Below are positions 56,067-64,000 of a DNA stretch of 64,000 nucleotides, in pieces. Below the pieces are notes generated by a model. That model worked only from the letters and a program-made list of their open reading frames with translations. It did no database searches and had not been told where the DNA came from. The stretch is from Lucinisca nassula (Eukaryota; Mollusca; Bivalvia; Lucinida; Lucinidae): contig OY757026.1 of the NCBI GenBank assembly GCA_963580285.1, forward strand, positions 83,612,651 to 83,676,650, in the 5' to 3' direction. Within the stretch, counting starts at the first letter, position 1, and every line of letters starts with the position of its first letter. A program made the translations under genes and the position numbers.

Positions 56067-56336
56067 TTATCGCCCCCGCCCATCGGGGCTTGGAGAAATA
56101 GATTGGGCTGCATATTGCGTCCGCGCAGAGCTGAATCTGACCACACACGAGTACTGGTAAACCTCTTAGAAGGACTAAGCCTGCCCAGGCGAAGCGGTGT
56201 GAGTCAGATCGTCCAATGCATATAAGCCTTCTGGTTTCATTGGGCGACAGGGCTTGAGGTGTCATTTCACCTCAGTGTCGGGAAAAAACGTCTACAAAAT
56301 GACATAAATAGTGTTGACGGATACGTAAAACCAAAC
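56067..56336 (+). mobile_element. SINE-1 with 12-bp target duplication
   Basis: ACTTAACGAAAT at 56055-56066 and 56337-56348 flanks a 270-bp SINE-1 with a diverged tail (GTTGACGGATACGTAAAACC). Confidence 0.9.
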
Positions 56337-56449
56337 ACTTAACGAAATATACACCTCTTGGCCTTACTTTGCCTAGACTTTTGATTCTAAGTAAGGTCAA
56401 ATTTTATAAGTGCTTTATATTCGGTCTATTCTACATCCTTTATAAAACC

Positions 56450-56764
56450 GGCCCCGATAGCTCAGTTGGTAGAGTGTCCGCTCCGGGGAACGGGAGGTCT
56501 CGGGTTCGATCCCGGGCCGCGACATACCAAAGTCGTTAAAATTGGTACTAGCTGCTCCTCGCTTGGCACTCAGATTTACGGGGTAGAGCTAGGACTGGTC
56601 GATCCAGTGTCAGGATAATGTGACTGTGTGTGGTATCATGTAATGTGTCTGGGACATGATACTTCAGTGAGGCAGCACTATAAACGTGACCATTGAGCTC
56701 CCTGTCGCAACCAGACACCGTCATGATATGACTGAAAAATAGCTGAAAGCGACGTTAAACCCGA

Positions 56765-56848
<84 letters not shown>
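56450..56848 (+). mobile_element. SINE-3, full length with (CA)n tail and target duplication
   Basis: tRNA-like head (A box TAGCTCAGTTGG, B box GGTTCGATCCC), body, GACGTTAAACCCGAATTC, then (AC)n to about 56848. The duplication ACATCCTTTATAAAA at 56433-56447 recurs with one mismatch at 56849-56863, immediately after the microsatellite. The (CA)n is therefore part of the inserted element. Confidence 0.95.
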
Positions 56849-56852
<4 letters not shown>

Positions 56853-56867
56853 CCTTCATAAAATGTC

Positions 56868-57650
56868 TGAGTGTGGTTTACTAGTTCAAGCTAGTTATGA
56901 ACTGTTTTACATGCCCTTAGTAATTGAGATATATCCTGTAAGCGTGTGAAATACCTGAAGAAATCGCATTCTTGATGAAAAGGTGGTAATCTACGGGTGC
57001 AAATTAACAGATAAATGATCAAGAGGAAGTGTAAAAATACCCGAATAATTTATAATTTAGGTAAAATATATACTCGTATATTTTTTATTTGAGGTTTAAC
57101 GTCCCCGTCAACACGGTATAGGTGATTTGAAGACATTGCTTCCAGTTTTGTGGGACTTTTACCCGACATTGAGATGAAATGACTTCATAAGCCGTGCCGC
57201 CCAATGAAACCAATATGATTTATAAGCATAGACGGGCCGACTCGCACCGCTTTGCCTGGGCAGGCTTAGATCCTCTAAGCGGTTTACCAGTACTCGTGTG
57301 CGGTCGGTTTCAGCTCTGCGTGGAAGCATCACGCAGCCTATCTATTTCTGCGGGGGCCAAGAAGGTGATTTGCTGGTGCGAGCTAGTTATTAACTGTTTT
57401 ATATGGCCTTAGTAATCGAGATTTATTCTCTAAGTGTATGAAATAAAAGGTGGTAAGCTACGGGTGCAAATTAATGATCAAGAGGTGTGAATGTGTCTCA
57501 AGAGTAAAAATACCTGAATAATTTATAATTTAGGTAAAATGTGGTATTTTATTGATGCGAACAAGTTACGAACGGTTTTTACATTGCATTAGTCATCAAG
57601 AGATATGATATTCTCGAAGTGAGAAAACAGTGTTGATAAAAAGGCTACCC
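56868..57650. repeat. Local tandem repeat of about 190 bp, three partial units
   Basis: TAGTTATGAACTGTTTTACA, CTACGGGTGCAAATTAA, ATAATTTATAATTTAGG recur at about 56880-57065 and 57375-57540, with a third degraded start at about 57545. A SINE-1 (57078-57356, -) sits between units. Confidence 0.75.
57078..57356 (-). mobile_element. SINE-1
   Basis: TTGAGGTTTAACGTCCCC at left, GGTTTACCAGTACTCG in the middle, and a CTGCGGGGGCC head at right. Confidence 0.85.
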
Positions 57651-57656
57651 AATACA

Positions 57657-57928
57657 CAACACGCCTATACAAATACATTGCCACCTTTATCGCCGAAAAA
57701 ATGAAAATTTTATGATGAAAAATTGTGATATTTTTCTAATTTCTGCTCAAAATATAGATTGTGGGTACCCGTTTGAACCGCCCCATCGAGGCGATTCTAA
57801 CGAGTACCCACAATCTATATTTTAGAGCAGAAATAAGAAAAATAAGGTATACCCCCGGAAACCCCAGTTTTACTATATAAAAGTGGGGTTCAAGGGGGTC
57901 AAAATTATATAGGCGTGTTTTCGTGATG
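57657..57928. mobile_element. MITE-A, 5' end slightly truncated
   Basis: AACACGCCTATACAAATAC at left and ATAGGCGTGTTTTCGTGATG at right. The central hairpin has GCCCCATCGAGGCG, slightly mismatched. Confidence 0.85.
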
Positions 57929-58712
57929 TTTTATACGAGCAAATAAGGACAGGATTATTAAAAGCTACTATTTGGCCATCATAGCAGATGTCTTCAAACT
58001 CTTGTCGATTTGATTTGTACAGATAGCTAAAATCAGTATGTCTGCAAGTTCCTTAAGAGACGGTACAGCTCTTTCTACATAGTTTATCTCCTGAAAAAGT
58101 AAAATGGATTACAAATCAATAAATATACGGTCATTTTTTGTTTAATCCATTTGTACCAGAAGCCCCTAAACAGGTAATTGCAAACAGTCCAGGCCCAGAT
58201 CAGAAGCCACAAAACGCGGCGTTTGACCAGGGCCAACACTGTTTGCCAAAAGGTAAGCCATTTTCCAAACCAAATTTGTAGAAAACACAACCTGACATCC
58301 CTAACTTTTCAAATGGATTCCTGGTATATATAAGGAGGAAGATTCCATTTGGCATATAAAGGGTTAAAGCGCAATTTGTGACGTTTGATTTTTCTAAATG
58401 CCCATTTGGGTCATGAGGCATGAATTTTTAAAATTAAAATTTTCCATACGATATCAGTTGCAAACTTTAGAATGTCTCTATAAAATGGCGTTTAAAACTA
58501 GACTCTGGATCCCATTGTGCTTCCATATAGTCTGACCGGGGACTCTTTTTCGCTGTATGAAGGAGCATTGGGCCCTAAGCTGGCCTTAGAGCGCACAACG
58601 AATACTCTGTTCAGACTGCGCGGATGTGCAGGCTGATCTGAGTCTTCGCTTGGCGCACATGTAAAATTGTAGTAAATGCTATGCCCCGGCTCATTCTGAT
58701 TTTTTAATCATG
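57929..58712. other. Non-genic with hairpin family E
   Basis: No gene is supported. A hairpin at about 58186-58262 (GGCCCAGATCAGAAGCC against GACCAGGGCC...CACTGTTTGCC) belongs to family E. A related palindromic CTGCGCGGATGTGCAGGCTG motif is near 58618. Confidence 0.55.
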
Positions 58713-59126
58713 AATTCTAACACAGCGCGCCCATATAGGCAATGGAAAACAACTGTGTTTTATTCTACAACAAATCACGGCAAGTTAGAGCGTGACGGAT
58801 GACGTCATTAAAAACTGCAAATTTATGACGTCACTAGTCGGTTTCCTTGACTTTAGACGGTGTAACGTCATTTTCTCGCATCGAAAACGTAAGAATAGGA
58901 TATAAATACATGTGTTTCAGTCGATAATTTTAGCGGGATTTATTCTAACAATGGCGAAAAGTTGTGAGATTTTGAAGGAAACAACAACATTATTGCCGAT
59001 TTTCAGCCTGTTAGAATCGAAATAAATCAGCTCTAGTTTGTGATTTGTTGTCTACTTTACAACTGACCTCCAAACTGTGATTTATTACTCAACAAATCAC
59101 AGTTAGAGCTGATCTATTTCTTAAAT
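58713..59126. repeat. Repeat R390, copy 2
   Basis: Matches 22347-22746, with ATTCTAACACAGCGC at left and AGAGCTGATCTATTTCTTAA at right. It retains GATGACGTCAT and TGACGTCA palindromes lost in copy 1. Confidence 0.72.
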
Positions 59127-59878
59127 AAAACAACTGGACTCGAAACGATGTGGACCAGAAAATACCAGTACTGATAGAGGCGATGCCAACAATGATGCTT
59201 CAGTGATGCGTTTAGAACGAGCACTTCCAAACACTTAACCCTTATCTTGCTGAATATTCATTTAAGCCACAACCATTTCTGTCTATCAACCAATCAAATT
59301 ACTTGATCTAATTTATTGCTACAAATTCATAAACTGAATGCCAAACAGTGTAGCTCCTGATCAGATGGCTTCTTCAGAAGCCATCTGATCTGGATCTACA
59401 CTGTTTGCGAAGATAGGGGTTGTCGTGAACAGCAAGATAAGGGTTAAAGGAAATGCATACCACATTTCTCTTAAGTGGATATCTCATGGGTTTAAAATGC
59501 GCGGACGTGTTCATGATAAAAGTCGGTACAAGGTCATGGTTTTTACCTGTCGACATTTTCCCGTTCTCCTTGGGAGTTTTCACTATGCTAGAAATGGATG
59601 TGTGAAATGTGATGTTTGATGTTGGATAGCAAAATATTTCCATGTGAAATATTTATATATTAAATGGTACTAATAAGTGCATTTTGTCCACTAGCAGTCC
59701 ACTTCTACTTTCCATTTTTTGTTCCAAATTAAGATTTTGGCGGTTCTAACGAATACTACGTGTATATCATCATGGTGCCTTGGAGCAAAAATAAACAAAA
59801 TATTCATTTGCTTTCTGAGAGGCGGCTCATGTGCCTTGGAACAAAAACAAAACTAGAGCTGCCGCCTAACGGGCGCCA
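59127..59878. other. Non-genic with one hairpin-E copy
   Basis: A hairpin at about 59343-59410 (CCAAACAGTGTAGCTCCTGA, mirrored, loop TCTTCAGAA). No coding region is recognised. Confidence 0.55.
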
Positions 59879-60144
59879 ATTATACCCCCGCATGCGTTGT
59901 CAGACAAATTTTTACAAGTATTTGACCTTGAGGAAGGTCAACGTAAAGGTCAAGGTCAGGTTTGTGTATATCAATCTTAAGTACTAGTGGCAAGGTGTGT
60001 GGTGTGTGAATATTAAAGAAATCGGTCAAAGAATAAGGAAGTTATGAGCAATGTTAAAGTTTTTTGTAACGGACCGACGACAGACGACAGACGACAAGCT
60101 GACTCCTATATACCCCCTTAAAACTTCGTTTGCGGGGGTATAAT
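59879..60144. mobile_element. TIR element with ATTATACCCCCGCA ends
   Basis: A perfect 14-bp inverted repeat, ATTATACCCCCGCA (59879-59892) and TGCGGGGGTATAAT (60131-60144). TA inside each end may be a TA target duplication. The interior carries AAGGTCAACG and AAAGGTCAAGGTCAGG half sites and a GACAGACGACAGACGACA run, a small analogue of 30119-33857. Confidence 0.83.
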
Positions 60145-60164
60145 AATGTTTACCTTTGGAGCTT

Positions 60165-60240
60165 GGTAGCTCAGTAGTTAGTGAACTTGCGTCTGATGCT
60201 AGAGGCTCGTGGGTTGATCCAGGACGTGTAGCATGACTAC
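60165..60240 (+). repeat. tRNA-like SINE head fragment
   Basis: GCTTGGTAGCTCAGTAGTTA and GTGGGTTGATCCAGGAC resemble A and B boxes, but the acceptor and anticodon arms do not fold as a functional tRNA. Confidence 0.5.
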
Positions 60241-60382
60241 GGTTACTCGTTAGAACGGCCACATTTGCAGGACAGCATTTATGGGCACTAGGTAGAACCT
60301 ACTAGTTACTAGAACAGGCATTAGAATCGCGTCAATGAGGCGGCCGTAAAAAGTCTCCCTGCCCTACATCATAGCGTAGTTT

Positions 60383-60785
60383 ATAAGAATCTTATATGGG
60401 TGGGAGGACCGGATGGAAAAATCCGTTCCGAGGGTCACTGTCCAGCATCACGAGGCTTGTCGAGTACTGCCGGACAGTGATCCCGATGGACGTATTTTTT
60501 TATCCACCCCTCACACCAATATAGGATTCTTTTTCTTGCATACCTTCCATTTCTATTGCGAATTTTTAATGCTGCTGTCACTTCGGTTACCGACGTCCGC
60601 CATTTTGTGATGTCACAACAGGAATTTTTAGTGACGTCACGCATGACGACACCGCGCATGAGGTTGTAATCAACCAGTGCATTTAACAAACACGCGATTA
60701 TATTCGATTTGGGGTCGGAACACCAGGGTCAGAACATAAATTTCTATCCCAGGGTAAAATCATGGATTTCCTTGTCTGGTGTGAA
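60383..60785 (+). mobile_element. MITE-B
   Basis: TTATAAGAATCTTATATGGG through CACTGTCCAGCATCACGAGG to CTTGTCTGGTGTG. A hammerhead repeat is attached at its right end. Confidence 0.83.
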
Positions 60786-60978
60786 AGAATATATTTTCTT
60801 GTTCTTTGGGATCATTGATTCCATTGTTGAATTTTGAAAATATCTGAGGGTCACTGATGAGGCCTAATTGGCCGAAACTAGATAGTCTGGCCCAGGAAAC
60901 ATGTACACTCCATATTTTCTAGTTCCGTGGTGCATTCCTTGTTTCCAAAGGATGACCCTTTCTAGAACATATTTATAA
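60786..60978 (+). mobile_element. Retrozyme-like repeat, 0.75 unit
   Basis: A partial unit from TATATTTTCTTGTTCTTTGG to TCTAGAACATATTTA, in + orientation. Confidence 0.85.
60848..60893 (+). ncRNA. Hammerhead ribozyme
   Basis: GGGUCA, CUGAUGA, GGCC-UAAUU-GGCC, GAAA, ACUA-GA-UAGU, GUC, UGGCCC. The only change from the consensus is in the 2-nt stem III loop, so the fold is intact. Confidence 0.92.
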
Positions 60979-60999
60979 AAAAACAAAACAAAAAATTAC

Positions 61000-61370
61000 A
61001 GGATAGTCATTTTCAACGCTTTTTGAGTAAGTAAGTGAACCTTTAGACCGAACGGTGATCCAATAGTGGATTAAATATGCAAATTAGTTAGAAACGTTCC
61101 GTAACATTACACGTACAGCGTCCTTAACGACGTAACGACGTCACGTTTACTAATGATGCTTGTACAAAAATTCTGAATAAAATGCGTTTTAAATTTCATA
61201 TAATAAATAGAATCTTACATTCGTGCTCATATAGTATTGAATTTTATCAAACAAGTTAAAAAAGGGATGGAATGCGGGGCTTTGCAGAGCATTTTGTCCC
61301 TTTAGGTCAACCAGTTTAATAAATTCTATAATACATGAACTGAACACTCATGTAAGATCATCTATGTATT
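61000..61370 (-). repeat. Dispersed repeat related to 3241-3999, reversed
   Basis: CCAATAGTGGATTAAATATG, AACATTACACGTACAGCGTC, GAATCTTACATTCGTGC, GGGGCTTTGCAGAGCATTTT. It ends about 45 bp downstream of the GPCR stop codon. Confidence 0.68.
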
Positions 61371-61415
61371 TTACGAGACTGGCTTCTAAAAGAGTAAACA
61401 AGCATTTTTTTCTAT

Positions 61416-62765
61416 TCATTTTACTTTGCATAAACGATTTTTGATACTTTGACATAACATCTTAACACCATGTCTAAAATTTTGATTATAAAAACAATAA
61501 ATAATGGGATTTAATGCACAGTTCATGAGATAAAATCGCAAAAAGAACTGATATGCCATTTTCCCACTAATATCAAGTGAACTGTAAAAAGCTGGATTCC
61601 TATTCCGAATGCTTACTATAACTAAATATGGTATGAAACTAATCTCAAACACTGACGTCATGAGAAATAGCATGCACGTGAGTCGCTTTGATCTAAAACG
61701 ATGCCCTCCATGTCTCCTAGTGACAAAATTTTGGAAAGTTGATATGCTTGACACGGATGATCTTGAAGTGATCACAGGATTTACGGTAAGTTCCTTTTCA
61801 TTAGACGATGTCACGAGACCATTGCTTTTTACCGACAGCGAAACAACGGAAAACGAACTTGGTTTCCGATGAAGCAACTGTGACTCAGAAAGTCTAGACT
61901 TGTCTAGCGTTTTGTTTTGGTTTGTTCTAAACAATTTTCTAGCGATACATATATACAAAAATGCTAAAATTGCGAATACTGCCATGTGCCCAGTAAAGAA
62001 GGCAATAAGTAAGATATCTGGATAGGATGTGTTCAAGACTCCGTCATCGACCAAACACGTTTTTCCGTATACTGTAAAGTTGTTCATTTTGACTTCGTGA
62101 GTAAAAGTTCCGTAACCCCAAATCATTGGTAGAGCAGTAGTTCCAGCGACGACGTATACTGATAAGCAAATTGCTTTAGAGAGTTTCACTGTAAATTTCG
62201 GTTTCAATGGAGTGCATATGCTCCTAAATCTTTCAACAGCGATTGCAACCAGAACGAAAGACGACGTATTGTTCATCCATGCTGTAAGAAATCGAGAAAA
62301 TTTGCAAAGTATCGGATAGTCAAATGTCCAGAAATGCGCAATTAGGTAGATTTCCACTGGGAGGCTGAGTAGGCAGTTAATAAGATCGCTGAATGTCAGA
62401 GCCATAATAAAATAACTGGCTGTATTCCTCTTCATTTTAGTAAGATAAACGACAAAAGCGAGCAAATTTCCTGGTAATCCAACAATCAGTAATATAATAG
62501 CTAATATAAATGATGGTGTTAGAATCTGAAAATATGTTTGGTTCATTTTCTCTAAAACCATCTCAGGTGACCAAAACGAATGTGCCAACGTGCCCAGCGA
62601 CGCATCCAGTGGCAACTCGAGATAGTCTGACAGAAATGACGTATTGATCACCTCGGAACCGTTATTTGCCCTCTGCACAGGAGTATCCATTACCATGTTA
62701 ATTTTACTACCATCGCCAGCGCTATAGGTCATTCTCGATTCATTCATTGTCTTGTAGATTGTCAT
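61416..62765 (-). CDS. Class A (rhodopsin-like) GPCR, intronless, orphan peptide-type
   Basis: A complete single-exon receptor of 449 residues from ATG at 62765-62763 to TGA at 61416-61418. The two codons above the ATG read GTG TAT and are not taken as start. TM1 about 84-108 has the GN pair at 99-100; TM2 about 116-139 has Asp127; Cys154 (loop 1) should bridge Cys237 (loop 2). TM3 ends in Glu-Arg-Phe (178-180) instead of DRY. TM6 lacks CWxP and has FIPY with Pro379; TM7 has NPIIY (419-423). A third intracellular loop of about 85 residues is Ser-rich and basic. An approximately 80-residue N-terminus has several N-glycosylation sequons and no evident signal peptide. All class A landmarks are present, so it should be functional. 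By pattern it groups with lophotrochozoan orphan neuropeptide-type receptors; the ligand cannot be inferred. Intronless structure suggests a retrocopy origin or a lineage expansion. Confidence 0.93.
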   Translation of the reverse strand: MTIYKTMNESRMTYSAGDGSKINMVMDTPVQRANNGSEVINTSFLSDYLELPLDASLGTLAHSFWSPEMVLEKMNQTYFQILTPSFILAIILLIVGLPGNLLAFVVYLTKMKRNTASYFIMALTFSDLINCLLSLPVEIYLIAHFWTFDYPILCKFSRFLTAWMNNTSSFVLVAIAVERFRSICTPLKPKFTVKLSKAICLSVYVVAGTTALPMIWGYGTFTHEVKMNNFTVYGKTCLVDDGVLNTSYPDILLIAFFTGHMAVFAILAFLYICIARKLFRTNQNKTLDKSRLSESQLLHRKPSSFSVVSLSVKSNGLVTSSNEKELTVNPVITSRSSVSSISTFQNFVTRRHGGHRFRSKRLTCMLFLMTSVFEISFIPYLVIVSIRNRNPAFYSSLDISGKMAYQFFLRFYLMNCALNPIIYCFYNQNFRHGVKMLCQSIKNRLCKVK

Positions 62766-63908
62766 ATACACTACTGTGCCTATTTACGTCCTATTTTAAT
62801 TAACTCTTGTAAGCTGCAATGAATATTGTTCTGGCAGAACCATTTTTCGTCTTTTGTTACTTTCCAGAAACATGATAATATAACACACACTGTCTCTATA
62901 GAAGAATAGGTTTGTGCATATGAAACATCGCAATAATTTTGTCCAGAAAATTGCTATTCAACACTGTGATACAACAATTCCTCACCGTTACACAAGTTGC
63001 GAAGTGTACATCCAGTTTTAACTAAATACATATTTTTCATTTAAGCTTGGACTTTATTTGAAGACGATTACGAATGCTTAAAGTCATCGTTTCAACTTCT
63101 TAAGTCATCTATAAAACGATGATTTGCAGCGTCGGGTGCATAACATCATCTCATGCGATATAGATTATAGATTTCAATGTACGTATTTATAACATTATCA
63201 CCTGTCATAACTCATTTGCATTTCAATGCACACTAAGAATATTTAACGTTATCCTGTAGAGAATTTAAAATATTATCCATCTTTAACATTTTATCTAAAT
63301 ATTGACCCAGATAAGAAGTGTCTCGAAAATCAGACATCATGTTGGAATGATCTGAGACCATATATCAGACTTAAAAACGATAACATTGAAGATATATCAG
63401 ACTTAAAAAACGATAAGATTAAGATAAAAAGGATAACTCTTTCTAGAACATATTTAACAAGACCAGTATCTGGCCTACATTGTTCATCTTCTCTCTAGAA
63501 CTCCCTTGTCAATATATGCTTGTTGAATGACTAGATTCAATGAATCACATTTCAACTAATTCGTTTACTGCAAAGTTGAATTGTCTGTGTATACTTATTC
63601 GAAGTCATTTGAAAGTTATGTATGCTTGGGTCCAGGTCTTTCTCTCAAACTATCTCAAATCAGAAGACATCTAGGACGTTTTTTTATTTGGTTGTTAAAA
63701 TCGATGTATAAGACCTCAGTATATCAGTTTCTGTCACTGTTGATTATCTGAAATCAAGAAAAATGAATTAGTTATGGATTTCTCATAAAGATATTTATTT
63801 GCTTTAAGATCATTACAGTCAGCTCTCCTTATACCGAAATTGATATGTTACGTAATGACAGTTCCTAAGCTCAAGATAAGAAATGCTAATTGGGCTAGTC
63901 AAGAATAT
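62766..63908. other. 5' flank of the GPCR
   Basis: No coding region is supported. It is AT-rich. A tandem pair with CATATATCAGACTTAAAAAC and GATATATCAGACTTAAAAAA is at about 63359-63410, and a scrap of the hammerhead repeat end (TTTCTAGAACATATTTAAC) is near 63440. No promoter could be pinned down. Confidence 0.5.
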
Positions 63909-64000
63909 AAAAATCTTAGGCCTACATAGGTGTGAGGGTTGCATAGAAAAAAATCGTTCCGAGGGCCACAGTCCGGCATTACGAGGCGTGCCGAGAGATG
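63909..64000 (+). mobile_element. MITE-B, cut by window end
   Basis: AAAATCTTAGGCCTACATAG, GGTGTGAGGGTT, GTTCCGAGGGCCACAGTCCG and GGCATTACGAGGCGTGCC match the left hairpin arm of MITE-B. The element continues beyond the window. Confidence 0.8.

Noticed and set aside
60165..60240. Possible tRNA gene
   Set aside because: Box-like motifs only; the cloverleaf arms do not pair well.
61609..61872. 87-codon + strand frame
   Set aside because: Antisense shadow of the GPCR coding sequence.

Overview
The window looks like non-coding-rich nuclear DNA of a bivalve mollusc, most likely a heterodont clam. The evidence is an intronless class A GPCR of lophotrochozoan peptide-receptor style, spliced exons with GT/AG borders, a tRNA-derived SINE with a (CA)n tail, and dense nested transposable elements. 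Most important are Penelope-like retroelements of the Naiad type, with the GIY-YIG endonuclease ahead of the reverse transcriptase and in-frame TGA where cysteine is expected. Selenoprotein-coding Naiads are known from clams. Species is not determined.

Host genes are few. (1) Three exons on the + strand (4049-4231, 19256-19525, 24065-24288), all joined in phase 1, encode one sushi/CCP module and a split fucolectin-type (galactose-binding-like) domain ending in a stop. This is the 3' end of a secreted or surface lectin-like gene, and its 15 kb and 4.5 kb introns hold much of the mobile DNA. (2) A complete single-exon class A GPCR lies at 61416-62765 on the - strand. No other host exon could be supported.

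The rest is layered mobile DNA. 1.3-15 kb is a Naiad-rich zone of tandem and inverted tails (pseudo-LTRs), RT fragments and one nearly full-length copy (9219-13068). That copy is nested in a hairpin MITE, which is itself nested in an older Naiad. 15-24 kb holds SINEs, hairpin MITEs and an AGCTCACC-type element. 24.6-29.4 kb is a second Naiad composite carrying a trimeric 260-bp repeat. 30.1-33.9 kb is a large TIR-bounded element of internal tandem repeats with nuclear-receptor-like half sites. 34.1-35.1 kb is a dead mariner. 36-61 kb is a mosaic of SINEs, MITEs, two LINE remnants, microsatellites and palindromes.

The 260-bp repeat carries a complete type I hammerhead ribozyme (CUGAUGA, stem II, GAAA, stem III, GUC, matching stem I). 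At 26.2-26.85 kb three hammerheads sit exactly 260 bp apart, so a transcript of this locus should self-cleave into 260-nt monomers. That is the architecture of metazoan retrozymes, small non-autonomous circular-RNA retroelements thought to use Penelope-like reverse transcriptases. A diverged hammerhead with compensatory stem changes lies at 22920-22965. Retrozymes and Naiads, a plausible parasite and helper pair, therefore occur together and inside one another here.
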